NCBI GenBank assembly: GCA_027886175.1
Contig: JAJNNQ010000009.1
Location: forward strand, 17,519,501-17,583,500
Reading direction: 5' to 3'
DNA: 64,000 nucleotides
Origin: Phylloscopus collybita
Taxonomy: Eukaryota; Chordata; Aves; Passeriformes; Phylloscopidae
In this document: in pieces, positions 12,801 through 26,500 of the stretch
How positions within the stretch are numbered: position 1 is the stretch's first letter
Layout of the letters: the number at the start of each line of letters is the position of its first letter
The notes under the pieces: generated by a model
Databases searched by the model: none
Seen by the model: the letters and a program-made list of their open reading frames with translations, nothing else
Told to the model about the DNA's origin: nothing
Program-made: the position numbers and the translations under genes

Positions 12801-15800
12801 CATTTTCACTCAAATTGCTTTTCCATGCTGCATTAAGTGACCAGTTTTTATATCACATAACATATTAGTTTGAATTGTAGATATTTTATGAACATATTTA
12901 AATGACAGCTTCTTAATGTTATGGTGATATTTTACACCAAGTAAAATGTGTTTAAATTCATTAGACTTAGAGGTGCAAAATCAGGTAACAATAGATAATC
13001 GCTTTATTCCTGTAGTAGTTATAGCTTCAGGCAGATGGGATTATTTAATAAGTCTCTGATGAAATGCAGTGACACAGGATCTTAGTGGTGTACCTGCCAG
13101 AATATCTAAGAAAACTGAAGGTGTAAGTGAAGAAACTTGAAAGAGGTAGTGTTCCAGCATATTCATAACAAAAGTACATTTTCTGTGATTTTTGTACTTT
13201 AATTTATTTCCTTAATTAAAGAAAAATAAAAACTAAATAAAAGTCTGGTCTTCATACCAAAAAGTTATTATTCATGATTAATTGCAACTCATTTTGACTC
13301 AGCTCAGTTCAGTTGTCAGGCACTGGCTTTTCAAACCATCTGAGTGTGGCAGTCAGCTGCCTAAACACAGGTAACTAGTGCAACTTCCAGGTTTTCAGAT
13401 CTGTTAGTCCTTCACCTGTTACCTTACTAAGGCATGTTTTCCTGTAAGTCTTGTGTCATACCTACTGACCTAATTTCAGACACCCTAGAGCATTTAATGT
13501 AGTCTACTTTTATACAAATGAATTCTATAGTCAGTGTCCCCCAGCTGAAAACTTCACTCTTGCTGAAAACAGGCCACAGCATATCAGGATAAGTCCTTCC
13601 AAAATGTCTTTTTTTTTTTAGCAAAGATTTATGGTCAAGGCACTGCCCAGAGACAATGAGTAAGTTGTTTGAAATCAGCAGAAAAAAATAGAACCTATTT
13701 GCCACCTAGAGAAACAGTGGGAATAGGCCAAGTTCTAATGTTGGCTAAAGCCATTGTACTCCATAAAAGTACCACTAAGAAACTACCACATGTTCACCCT
13801 CACATAACATGAGTATGTTCACCCTCAGGAAAAAATCATAAGGATAACAATCCATGCCCTGATGAAGCTTGCAGAAAATAAAAGAAGCTACACTTGGTGT
13901 AAAGAGAATGAAAATGAAATGTGTGAGAAAACTGAGATATGCCTAATTTTGTACTGCTGTTGGAGCTATTATACTAGTTCCTTGAGTAGGCTGAATGTAT
14001 TTCTAGAGTGTACTAAGATCAGAACCAAGGAAGATATGGTAACTGACTTTCCTCTAATTGTGTACTCTTCAGAAAATCAGAACATGGATATTTAATACCT
14101 TTAGAACACTGTCAGATTTATACAATATTTTCACAGAATTTAATAAATAAGTTATCTGAAGTTGGGAAAGCAGTGTGACTTTTGAGTTTTTAGGGGTTTT
14201 TAAATAGTTTATGACTGAAAAAATAGGAAAAATGGTTTGGTCAAAATAACATGGAAATGATGATAGTTTTAATTGAATAAATATGAAAAACAGTCAACAG
14301 GAGTACAACACTAGTCTGGACAAATTCAAATATTGTGCCTAATGTTAGCTAAAATTTTCTAGCTTACTCTCTGTTGTTGTTGTGTGATAATGAGGCCCTG
14401 ACACAGCAGCCTGCATGATCAAGTAGGACAAAGTCTTAGCAATTTTCCTAGAAAGAGAAAGAAACTCACAGCTGTGTTAACATTACACATTCCTCTATCT
14501 ATGTGCATGAGACTACCTCTATTGCATAAAATATATAGATCAGCTGTGTCATAAAGATGGATTTGGTTGCTTGTCACTTTTGATTATATCCTTATTGTGG
14601 ATTGTTATGAACTAAAATCTTCCAGAACTTTAGTGTAATAAAACGAGGCCAAGACATCCTCATATCATCTGCTGGTTTCCAGCTCTAATATACTCTGAGC
14701 TGAGATAGCATTGAAGCAAGGACTTAACATCTGTTTACCACATCTGGAAAAGGAAACCAGAATGTGATAAAAACTTGGAAAAAAAACCCCAAAATGCTAA
14801 GTAGTTTTAAATATAGGAGCAACCAAAGAAATTTGCCTTGAGTTATGAAACTAGCAATATCATCTGTGACTTAGTCTGATTATCTAATTTTAAAGAAATA
14901 TACTGTTAAGACAATAATCTTATGAGTGGGGGGAAAATGGCTCTGTGCATGGGCATGGGCAACAGGTATGGGCCAGAATGCTACCCGAGACTCAAACACA
15001 TTGATCAGTGAGAGCTGTTTATGTGTTTTGTGCTGGCTAGCCAAACTGGGCTGGGGAGGCATGATCCTTGTCATTTATGAGTGCCATAGCATAGCAATCT
15101 TATCCTAGAAGCTTTATAACAGGCATTGCTATTCACCTGCTAAACCCACACTGCTTAGTAAATAAATTTCACTATTATGTCACTGAGTAATGTGGTCCTT
15201 TTTTCCTGTAAACCTGCTCTAAATGCCCCCTGTGTCATGTCTACACAGCTGTCACATCTTCATTTTTGTCTAATTTACATGTCACGGTACCTGAGCTAAA
15301 TCAGCTCTGTCTATATTAAGACTTTACAAGTATATCACATTAGTCAAAATACCAAAATACTTACAAATAACTGTAATCTTGAGTCAACTCAGATTTTCTT
15401 AGCAAGAGATTTCAGTACAGTACTTTGCGGAATAGCGGCTGTTGTGTCACTGTGAGTGGGTGAATGAAAGCAATATGAACTGTTTCAATACTTCAGCAGC
15501 AGCAGAGGATGCAAATAATCTTTTAGAAGGCACTGGAAAAAAACCCTGTAAATGCTAGCAACAGATTAAAAGATATCAATCAATAGCTAAAATATACTTA
15601 CAAATATGTAGCTTATTAAAAAAAGGCAAAAGATAATGTGGGGAAAAATATATTGTTTATATAAACCAAAGTTTGAGGATTTTTTAAGAGTGGAAAAAAC
15701 CATTTTTGAGATCACAGTAGGTTTTTTCAGGCCTAAGAGAAATTGCCAGCAGAGATTTTAGGATACCTGTATAAGTTTTTTTCAGAAATTCTCTATCCTG

Positions 15801-17764
15801 GAACTCTGCTGTTTTTCCACCAATGCCTTCTGAATTTGGAAAACCTGCCCTAATCTGTGCTTTCAGTTTTGTCACTGACTTCTACCACAGTAGGTTATTT
15901 GGGATTTCAATGAGGAAAACATTTATTGGCTTGATTTTGCACATATGTTTCCACACAGTATGTATATACTTCTGTTTTTGCTAAAGATTTTCTGCTCCAA
16001 AATAAACTAAGCAAATATGCAAAACAGAATGCTTTTGGATTTTGTTTGCATGTTCTGTCTCGTTCCATCCAAGGATGCAGCAAGTTTTCCCGTAATGTAG
16101 TGTTGCCAGCAAGATTTATGATATGGAACTACAAAAATTTGGCCATGTATGGAAAAGATGCTCATGTTTTTAGAAATTAGCTTAATGTATTAAAATATAA
16201 AGTCTATTTATTTAAGTCTCATAACCATTAGTAAAGACCAAATTATTTGCCTACTGAAATAGTATGATAACAATAAGTCATGCAAGCAGTGTCTGATGTG
16301 TTCAGATTGAGCTTGCATTTAACTCTAGTGGCAATGTTTAGATTGATGAACAATGCAGATGAATCATTCTGGGTCCTTGGCACTGGAGTATGTTATAATT
16401 GTAGTGTAATGAGATAACGAAGAGACTCTGACTTTAAATTAAAAAAAATAATAAAAGGGGTAGGTTTGGGGATACTAACGGTTGAAACCAGCGAATACCA
16501 ATTAGCTTTTCCATTTCCCTCTGCTCTTTTGCCCTCTCTTTCCCAATCTCTTTCCATTATAGCCTATTTAAGAATTACAGTTCATGTATTTTTGCAATAA
16601 TAGGATTATTTGAATCAGAAACAAAATGTATCACATGTAGGACATTCATTTTTGAGCGTACTATACACAAAGGTGGAATTGAAGAGACATTCATTTCAGA
16701 TTTCAGTGTTTTGAAACTTTTCATTTTAGATTTCAAAAGCTGCAATTACATGATGATATTTGATGTTCCAAAAGTGATATTTCATACATAGGACATCTGA
16801 TATTTATTGAAAATGCTAGAAAAAAACCCTTTCTAACCATCATAATTTAAATATCATCTTATTCATACTCTCTTCAGGATACTTTAAAACAGGCCTAGAA
16901 GGGTCTATTAAATTGCATTTAAGCCCAGTACACTTTGCAGGTGTCCAGTATAATGAACACTTTAAATGGCTATGCTCTAAGGTTAATTTGTTCTGTAAAA
17001 TTGCCCAGACCCCTCTAGAGTATTCATTAGCAGAATAAAACAGAGACCTAATCCAGATAGATGCTAAAGGATTATCATTATTGCTGTAAGGACGACTTTG
17101 ATAAAATTCTAATTGGAATTGCCGCATGGGGACTGAACAAACGAAGCAGATTATGATAAATATGGGGTTTCAGACCTCTCTAACTAAATTCTGAGACTGG
17201 GGTAAAATAAAGTGATCAAACTCATCTGAAAACAGATAGCTACCTCAATCTACTCCAGAATTTCTTAGAGTGGCATGAAAATTATACTCAACTGCATATA
17301 ATTACACCAAATGTCAGCACAATACAATTAGAGCTAAAAGACCATTGCAGCATTCATTTTGCTTTTAACAGCATTTCATTGCAAACAGTCTTTTGTCTCA
17401 TTAGTGTGGGACTGACAGATTTAAACCTGTAGTTATACAGATGCATCCATAATAATATCAAACAAGAGCATTATATTTCCTTTTCTGTCTGCATTATATA
17501 AAAAGGAGAAATTTTCTGCTGGGCCTCTTAAATACAAAAGTGAATTAACATTATCTAAATAAAATAAAAATAAACTATCTTATTTTGCATTCAGATATAT
17601 GATTGGTAAAATTCCCGCGTCATGAATCCACAGTTTATATGCCATTAAAAGAGATTGTGAATTAGTCATTGTACATGTCCATCAAATACAAGTTTTCATT
17701 TCATGGTTGTTAGAGATTTTATGGTTAGCAAAACAAAAGAAAAAAGTTTTCCACCCTGTGAGTT
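6851..17764. other. Gene-free AT-rich DNA
   Basis: No ORF above 95 codons and no clear transposon. The 16850-17480 part has a less biased, possibly conserved look (see findings). I see nothing else to name. Confidence 0.55.
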
Positions 17765-18560
17765 ACAGTGGCAGAACACAGCCTTCAGGGATAGTGAATC
17801 CACAGCTTCTCTGTGCAACCTGTTCCAGTGCCTCACCACCCTCACAGAAAACATCTACATCTAAACCTACTCTCTTTCAGTTTAAAGCCATTACTCCATA
17901 TCCTACTACTACTTGCCTTAGTCAAAAACCCTCCCCAGATTTCTTGTAGGCCCCCTTTAGGTATTGAAAGGCTGCTATAAGGTCTCACCAGAGCCTTCTT
18001 CAGGGTGAACAACCCTGACATTCTCAGCCTGTCCTTACAGGAGAGGTGCTCTATCCCTACGATCAGCTTTGCGGCTCTCCTCTGCACTTAACTCCAGTAT
18101 GTCTGTCTCCCTCCTGTGCTGAGGACTCCAGAGCTGGATGCAGTTACTCCAGTGAGGTGTCAGGAGAGTGGAGCAGAGAGGCAGAATTCCCTCCCTTGCC
18201 CGCTGCTTCTGACACAGTCCAGGATGTGTTTGGCTTTCTGGGCTGTGGGTGCACATGGCCAGGTCACGTCCAGCCTCTCACCCACCTGTGACCCCAAGTC
18301 CTTCTCGACAGGATTGCTCTTTATCTGTTCATCCTGCATTGATACCAAAGGTTGTCCTGACTCAGCTACAACATCTTGTACTTAGTCTTGTTAAATGGCA
18401 TGAGATTTACATGGGCCTGATTCTTGAGCCTGTCCAGATTCCTCTGGAAGGCATCCCCTCCTTCAGATGTGTCAAGTGCACCCTCAGCCTGGAGCTGTCT
18501 GTAAACTTGATGAGGGTGCACTCAATCCCTTTGACTGTTTTAAGTAACTGTGTTCATAAC
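17765..18560 (-). mobile_element. CR1 LINE 3' portion, minus strand
   Basis: The minus strand reads as the CR1 3' region: GGTGAGGCACTGGAACAGG near the left end, GGCTTTAAACTGAAAGAG, and ATAGCAGCCTTTCAATACC. The part towards 18560 is the end of ORF2, where a short minus frame still gives CR1-like peptide. The terminal ATTCTATG tail is missing and frames are broken. All overlapping ORFs on both strands are shadows of this element. Confidence 0.9.
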
Positions 18561-19335
18561 TGCAGCCCCTTTTGCCAAATTTTCTGAGTAAATAGATCTG
18601 AAGCTTTAATTCACATTTAAAGAAAATTTAAGACAGGCCTGGTTAAGTATTTTTGAGGTTGTTTGGAGGATTTTCTTTATTAACAGAAATAAATATTTCC
18701 TTCTGAACTAAGGTTTTCCATTCCATCTAGGATTTAAGTTTGAATCCATTTATAACTACAAAAAAATGATCCAAAATATCAATGGAAGAATAATATTAAA
18801 AAAAAAAAAGTTATCATATTAATTAGGTAGATTTTAAAGACAAATAAGGAGCCTAAAATCTGGGGAAAAGAAAGAATAGAAAGTCCATTTTAAAATTATT
18901 TTTGCAAAATATATTGAGGCAGACTGATAAAAAAATCTTAAAGTATATATTTTCATCAGTCTTAAAGCAAATAACCTGTATTCTTTCATTATACAGTTTA
19001 TTTAGAATTGCTACAGTTTATAACTGAGTATAGCCTGAATTAAAAAAAAAAGCCGTAAAATTCAGAAAGAGCAAAAACATGTGGCTTTGTTCATCTGATT
19101 TATTTTTATAAATAAGTATTCAAATCCAATTATTTAAAAATATTCCTATGACTTATTCTGTTGCTGACGGTCATCTGTACCTTCACACTGTAAGGGAAAG
19201 ATCATAAAAGATGATATGATCTCTTCAAGAGTTTCTCCTCATAGACATATCCTAAGGATGTCCTAAGGTTTCATTGCCTCTATTACTATAGGTTGGCAGC
19301 AGCAGGCAGCACTGAGATCACAACCCTTTCTACCA

Positions 19336-19431
19336 CAATGTATATTTATAATGTATATATATACACATTATATATATATATATACACACATATATAATGT
19401 ATATATATATATAATGTATATTTATAAAAGA
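19336..19431. repeat. TA-rich microsatellite
   Basis: TATATA and TATACACA runs with three ATAATGTATAT-like units. It is self-complementary and could form a hairpin. Confidence 0.85.
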
Positions 19432-19765
19432 CAGTCCTAGTAAATGTTTTTAATCAAAGATGAACTATTTAGGACTCAGGTATATATTTCTTGCTCCTTT
19501 TTACTCTAATACATTCTTAAGTACAGAGCAATGCATCATGAGCAATGTTTTTCTCATAAGGTATATTGACAAGGAGAGCTACTGCCATTCTCATTTATCT
19601 GTGTGTGTCACAGGACTATTTCAAATGGCTCTATTATACACATCTTGAACTCTGTGTTCAAGAGTGCATAAGGAAAATGTTATAGTACATTAAAAACAAG
19701 TTTGAGATGTTCTGTATCATCTATTCTTATATCAAAACCAAGTGATGAACTAAACTTCCACATGT

Positions 19766-19858
19766 CTGAGCAACTTGGTCGAGTGAAAAGCGTCAGGGAG
19801 GTTAGAATTATATGATCCTTAAGGTCCCTCCCAGCTCAAAGCATTGTATGATTCTGAT
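19766..19858 (+). mobile_element. CR1 LINE 3' tail, plus strand
   Basis: Reads CTTAAGGTCCCTCCCAGCTC and then GTATGATTCTGAT, the CR1 3' end in forward orientation. A copy of less than 100 bp. Confidence 0.75.
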
Positions 19859-20781
19859 ACTCTCCAAAAGAAAAGTTTTGTGGAGTGTAGTTATATTTTA
19901 ATTTTATATATCAGAAATTTGTCCCTTTTATCCAACTATTATAAATTCCTTAAATTAAAAAAAAAAATCCCTCCAGTTTATTCCTATTCCCATTATCTTT
20001 TTAGCTGCTCTTATATACACCATTATCCCTGCTAATTTCTCTATATCTATTTTTGTAATGTGTCACAGACCCAAGTTTTCCACATATGAAGAACATGGAG
20101 GTCTCACAAACATCCTGTTTTCTGCTGTCAATTATGGAACAGAAATACTTGATTTTCCTCTCCCTCACAATGCTGTTCCACTGTGGCTTCTCACACGTGA
20201 TGAGTTTTCTGTCTTGGCAGTTGTTTCACTGAGAGAGACGTAAAACTGGTAGAAAACAACTCCAGTTGTATCATCTACTCTCTTTGTGATGCTGGTATAG
20301 GTTTATGTGCATTCTGTTTGAGACTGGCCATCTCTATTCATGCATCTAATCCAAGAAACCTTAAGAATAGAAATGGCCAAACCCTTTCTTCAAAGGAAGG
20401 TCTATCAGACTGCTGAATATCTCTATCCCAAAACCAGTTCTATATTTTCGTTTAATGACAATAAAATCTGTTCCTAACGTATAACATTCCTAAATGTGTA
20501 ACACATTTTAATGCTTTGCTTATAGCACATTTACCCACCATGGAAGATCCATGTCAATTTGTTGATACAATGTCTCTAGCTTCTCTACTGTGAAGTGCTA
20601 TTGATGTCTTTATTTGCTTGCAATTTTATCCGTGCTGCATTCCTGCAACAGAAACATTTACTGGAAAATTGCTAGCTCCTATCTTACCATACATCAGATT
20701 TGAACTAGTGCCTACCCTTCTACTTCCTGTATTCATGAATCACCATAGAAATTCATAAAATAAATCTTTTCAGTTCCTATT

Positions 20782-21379
20782 TGTCATAGTCAAACCCCAG
20801 TAGCAGTCAAGCCCCATGCAGCTGCTTGCTCACTCCCTAACCAGTAAGATTAGGGGGAAAATCAAAAGGGTAAAAGATAAAGAACTTGTGGGTTCTTTAT
20901 CTGGGGGATAAAGGCAGTTTAATAGGGAAAGCAGAAGCCTCACACACACAAGCAAAGCAAAACAAGGATTTAATTCACTGCTTCCCATGGACAGTCAGGT
21001 GCTTTACCATCCCTGGAAGAGCAGGGCTCTGCTCCAGGTAATGGGGACTTGAGAAGACAAAGAGCAAATGTTGCCTCCTTCCTCTTTTTTTCCCCCACCT
21101 TATACACTGAGCACGATGTCACATGGTCTGGAATATCCCTTTGGTCAGTTTGGGTCATCCATCCTCGCTTTGTCTTCTCCCAACCTCCCATGCACCCCCA
21201 ACTTCCTCAGCAGCATGGCAGTACAAAAAGCAGAAAAGGCCTCGACTCTGTGTAAATTCTGCTCAACAATAACAAAAAAAGTCCATATTATCAACCCTGT
21301 GTTCAGCACAAATCCAAAACATAGCCACACACCAGCCACTGTGTACAAAATTGACTCTACTGCAGATGAAACCAGCACA
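20782..21379 (-). mobile_element. Solo LTR of an avian ERV, minus strand
   Basis: Read on the minus strand it starts TGTGCTGGTTTCATC at 21379 and ends GACTATGACA at 20782, about 598 bp with TG...CA ends. Inside are GACCAAAGGGATATTCCA and a TATA-like CAGTGTATAAGG (about 21095-21105), and a CTATTAAACTGCC poly(A)-signal region (about 20915), all typical of a widespread bird LTR. No internal ERV sequence adjoins it, so it looks solo. Flanks CCTATT and TCATAT do not match exactly, fitting an old insertion. Confidence 0.8.
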
Positions 21380-22135
21380 TCATATCTTTTAAAATCTTTT
21401 TTTTCTGTAATGTACAGCTGCCACACTTCTTGTCTTCTGTTGTCTCTTATACCCTGAGCTATAATTGACTTAGATACTTAAATCAATGTACTAAACAGTG
21501 CTTTTATTTAATTTGAGTTCAGCATGAAAGACATCATATGTCTGTTTTTTTCTGAATGATTGCTAATAGTAACTAAAATTTTCTTCCAAGAGAGGATTTA
21601 AAATTACATCTTATTTAAGTCCATATTTGAATTACTAGACATTTAAATTCCATGGTTTTAAGATTAGTCATTTTCTACTCATGAGCACTAAGATCAAAGA
21701 AAATATAGGGAGAAGAATACCAAGCTGTTGGAAATATAGGAAAAATGTATCTTAATAAATGATAAATATATTTTTGCCATTCTACATCTTTATTTGTCGG
21801 TTCACTTCTGTATTTTTTTTGCTGGTCTTAGGTGTCTATGAAGGATTGTTTTGTTCAATACACTTTTAATAATGTTCAGAATAAGAGGATTGTATAATCA
21901 AAACATCTGAAGATTCTAGTCATTCTAGTCTTCCTGATGCCTGACAGATAATTTATAATTTTAGCTTTATTTGTTTGAAGGGTAGATTATTTTACTTATT
22001 GTCATTAAATCTAAAAATGTGCTGACAGATTAAGAGAATATTCTTACATATCCCTTTACAAATTCATTGAAGTGGCAAAGATCTATAATAAACAGAACCT
22101 TCTACATCCATTCTTCATAATGGATTTTTTTGGGA

Positions 22136-22184
22136 ATAATTAATGGAATAATTAATAATAATTAATGGAATAATGGAATAATTA
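22136..22184. repeat. AT-rich imperfect tandem repeat
   Basis: Repeated AATAATTAATGG / AATAATGG units. Confidence 0.8.
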
Positions 22185-23824
22185 CTTTGATGGGCATTTT
22201 TTTATTTTCAGTTGTCTCTTTTTGATCATGATACCATACAATGGATTGTTGATTGCTAATGTTGATGCCTAAGAGTATCACCATATAAAATTTGGATAGA
22301 AAGCATATGTAAACCAGGGCATCTATTAGATAACTGCAATTGTACTTGCTGCACTATCTGCCTTAAAAGTGGACTTTCTGCTCAGCACATTAGTACATTT
22401 TATTGTTACAAAACCATTTGTGCCAGCTATTTACTACAGAATGAAGTTCAAATAATTGGTTTTGACATAAACAGCACTAAGTGATCAGAATTTGAACTGA
22501 GACATTTTTCCTTTCTACTACCATTTGCTGACAGTTAATAATTAATTTTATCCTTTCCCCCACCCTCTTTCTTATATTTTAGAAATTTTGTTTCAGGTAG
22601 ATAGATTTAGCCGATTTTTAAACATTATTTTATAGGGTAAATGGGAAATCAGAGGTTGAGTTCTCACAGTTTATCTCTCTGCAATGATTTACATCTCAGT
22701 ATATTATTCTCAATCCGATTCTCAGTTTAGTGACATTAGGTATGTGTTGCAAATACATAATGAAATTTGCAGTCTGTTACACCATTGGGTAATTTGCCAT
22801 AAAGAAACAAGAATGTACAATTAATGATTTAGTATGTATTTCAACATGAAGAAAAAAAATACAGGAAATATTCACAACATTTCTCATTGAAACAAAAGAA
22901 AATTGCTGTTCCCTGATATTTCTTCAGTCTCTTGCTTTCTGCTGCATATGCTATTTTTTAAGCACATGCAAAACCAAATTAACGGAAAGGGAGAAACTTT
23001 GAAGAGCTTTTCCAGCTTCCTCTGGAAGAAGAAAATTATCTATTTACAATAACTACAAGTTTGATGAGGACAGCATAATCTGTAACTAGTGAAAATAATG
23101 TACTTAATAAAAGTCTTCAAAACTTTACCTCCTCTGTAAAAGTTCTGATAAATTTCAACACTTACTCTGTCAGTAAGGGCTGATGTCCTCTTCTCTTTCA
23201 AACAGTATTTCCAGTCATGTTCTCACCAAGGCCAGTGACACACTCAGGTCTTACCTCACCAAGTTTAGGAAAAACTCTTCATATTTGAAAATAGAATAGT
23301 ATTTTTTTGTTCCCATTTACAATACAATAAGAGGCACTTTCAAGACAATGATCTTTACATCATTTTGATGTTCTTAACACAGTTCCAATATTAAATAGTA
23401 AGTGCCATTTATCTTTTGAAATTCCCATTCTTTTAAATGCTTTAGGTTTGTACACAATACAAGATAGTCTCATTTTATTTATTTATTTACTAATGGCCTA
23501 AACAATATTCCCAAACTTATGCCTTTTCTGCACCTCCTCCTGTCACTCCCTGAAACCATGTGTGTTATCTTTAAAATAACTACTTTCCGGAACCTAACTT
23601 TCCTCATGCAAAAAATACCCAAAGGAGAAAATGTTAAGCAATTTGGAGGGCATGGCTAGTTGAAGACAAAAGCAAGCAGAGGTTATCAAATTTTTTTATG
23701 TTCCAAAAGTAAAATGCGTTGAATGGGAAAAGGTGATAAATCCTTTTCAAAATTGATTGGAAATATCAGAAGAAATTATGAGTTGACTGATATGAGTATT
23801 TTGGTGCTTTAGAAAGTAGATTCC

Positions 23825-24115
23825 TGTTGTGGTTTAAGCTCAGCTGGCAACTAAGCAGCATGCAGTGTCCTGCTCACTTACCTAGCATCCTGGTGGGATT
23901 GGGAGGAGAATAAAAGGTATAACTTGTGGGTTGAGATAAACAGAGTTTAGTAATTGGAACAAATTAAAAGAGAAGAAGAAGAAGAAAGAAAGACAAAACA
24001 CAAGTAATACAAGTGATGTGCAATACAGTTGCTCACAATTTGCTGACCAATGCCAAACCCATCCCTGAACCAATACCGTCCCAACCTTAGCAGCAGCCCC
24101 CCAGTTACTATACTG
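23825..24115 (-). mobile_element. LTR relic of an avian ERV, minus strand
   Basis: Begins TGTTGTGGTTTAAGCTCAGC at the LTR's 3' end (known relatives end ...GGGTTAAACCACGACA). It then shows CTTGTGGGTTGAGATAAACA, the reverse of the LTR poly(A) region, and CAATACAGTTGCTCAC. The U3 half seems lost after about 24115. Confidence 0.7.
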
Positions 24116-25904
24116 AATGGTGGGTGTGAACTCCTTTACACAAGTGAAGTACCTTGGTGGATTGCTTTCTCAGATCCATTCAGTGGCAATATTTCTGACT
24201 CTTTCTGCCCTTATGCAATTTTACTTTAAATAACTAAACTTGCATTGAATATAATGTTTTCTGTATGTTAGGTGCAAATCACAACTCCGAGTACAATCCT
24301 TTTACAGGTTGAAATTTTTAGGAGAAGAAATAATTATCAATGAGATATAAAATATCAGAAAAAATAATAAATTAAGTTACTCTAAAAAAGATTTTTTTTT
24401 TACATCATCTGGTTTCTCAAAATCTCAGATAATAATGCTTTGAATGGGACAATTCATTATAAATTTTTACTACCCATCTAGACTAATTAATGGGATATAA
24501 TCACTTATAATTCATGTCTTGTTCTTACATGACTTCTAATGCAAACTTGGTTTACTTTTCTTTTGTGTTATTCTTCTCAATACTATACCTGATATTAAAG
24601 AATGAAAGCTATTAAAAACAATTATAAAGTATATAAAAATAAATGTAAAGCAATGTGATTGCAAAGTTAGATACACTTCAATATTAAATTATACACAGCA
24701 TTTTTTGTAAAACTAACATTAGTTTTATTTAATACTAATAACTACTCTATTATTTATATTATTATATGAATAGTAATCGTATCCATATTCCACTGAAACA
24801 AATGAAATGCCAGCTAGTGATATGAAGGTGTGACTATATAAATCAGTATTTAGTTTGCTTCAGAAAATTGCTGTCCCAAATTTGGACTTTCATTTTTCTA
24901 GTCTTAGGTGATTGGCTATATCTTCATCTATTTTTTCTTGAACCGCATTCAACTACAAGTGAAATAAATTATTATAAGTTAAGATTTTTTTTTTTTATTT
25001 ATATGTTTGAAAAGCCTCATTTTTTAAAAAATGAAGAAGATTTATATCTAGTTCATAATGTAGGTAACATGATTAGTAAAAGCTTCAATTTATTGTTCAA
25101 CTCCATTCTTATTATGGAATTTGAACATCAAAATAACAAATGGTAGTTTGAATGATAACACAATACTGATGCTAATTCTATAGAGTCAGTAACCCTTTTA
25201 TATTTACTCAATTATTTTGTAGCTTTCCACATATATGTAAGCAAAAAAAAATTAATTCCATTTTATAACTACAAAAATATCTGAACCAGGAATGCACTGA
25301 AATATCCCCCAACCACTAATTAGGGCTAAAAATTACAGCAGGTTCATTTCTCAGAGTTTGAAATTTTTAAGAGAAATATTATCTGGAGAGATTTTCTTAT
25401 TCAGGAAACCTAAATGAAAATAATTAAACTCTTCCAATATTTCTTAGCAAGAGGTTTAATGACACTCAATCTCTACTTTCATATCAGCATCAATTGCACA
25501 TACTGATTAATGGAAAAATATTAGAGAAGTAATGAGATCTTCTGCTAGTGAAAAAGGCTGTTCTAATTCATGCACTGGTACAGTTTGAGGCCAAACAAAA
25601 TATGCACTTTATAATCAGTCAGTTATTTCAGTAAAAATTCTTTTATAAATTGTTTGCAAAAATAGCATTGAAGCAAATTAATGTATTAAATGAAAGTGTT
25701 CTGTGAAAAAACTGCACCAATGCAAATATAGAAACTGGTTAGAAAATTATCTGTTTCATGCCTGAAAATATGGAAATAAGACCTAGAATTAAAGTTGATT
25801 GGAGAATGATATACTTTTGGTGGAAAAATTGGGTTTTTTTCAACATTTCCCGATTGAGTTGGACATTTCAGAGAGGTTACTTTGGAGCCTCTGTATAAAA
25901 TTTG

Positions 25905-25995
25905 TGAATGACACTAAGCTAGCTGTGATACTTGATACACCAAGACAAGAAGCAGAGAAGGATCATAATGCAAAATGACCCTGACAAACTAAAAG
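25905..25995 (+). mobile_element. CR1 LINE fragment, plus strand
   Basis: TTTGTGAATGACACTAAGCT and the following bases match the CR1 ORF2 segment that encodes the end of reverse transcriptase, in forward orientation. Short and decayed. Confidence 0.6.
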
Positions 25996-26500
25996 TCTAG
26001 TTTAAAATTAAAACAAAAAATAAAAACAGTACTAAAAAGAGCAATATTTCAAGACAAATAAAATGGAGAGTATGAGCTGGAGAAAAACTGGCTTAGCCTG
26101 GCCTGAAAATGACCATGAACCACCTACAGAACAGCAGCTCATACTGTTCATGCTGCTGGCACGTCCTCCCTCCTTGCTAAAGGTGCCTGGAAAACAATAG
26201 ATGATACAATGAGAATGCAAATATACAGATTGCTTTTGTATACTATAGCCAAAGCATTCTGTTCTTATGATGTTTGCCAACAGTGAATATGCAAAAAAAA
26301 AAAAAATAAAGCTATAAACTACTACAGCATAAGGATACACTAACAAGACTAACAAGGGGTTATCAGAGGGCTTTATAAATAATGAAGAAATCAGCTAAGA
26401 AAATTCAAAAAGAAACCAAACAGAACCAGAAAAATGTTTAGTAGTGACAAGAGGGAGGATGAAAAACAGAGGAGCATTAAGAACATATTTTGGTGCTGTC

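Larger units (their letters stand above)
18561..20781. other. Gene-free AT-rich DNA with a TA-rich microsatellite and a CR1 tail
   Basis: Apart from the two repeats listed inside it, no feature is seen. Confidence 0.55.
21380..25904. other. Gene-free AT-rich DNA with one LTR relic
   Basis: Holds the LTR relic at 23825 and an AT tandem repeat at 22136. No coding signal. Confidence 0.55.

Noticed and set aside
18035..18587. Several overlapping ORFs up to 112 codons on both strands
   Set aside because: Shadows of the minus-strand CR1 element; none is CR1 ORF2 in full.
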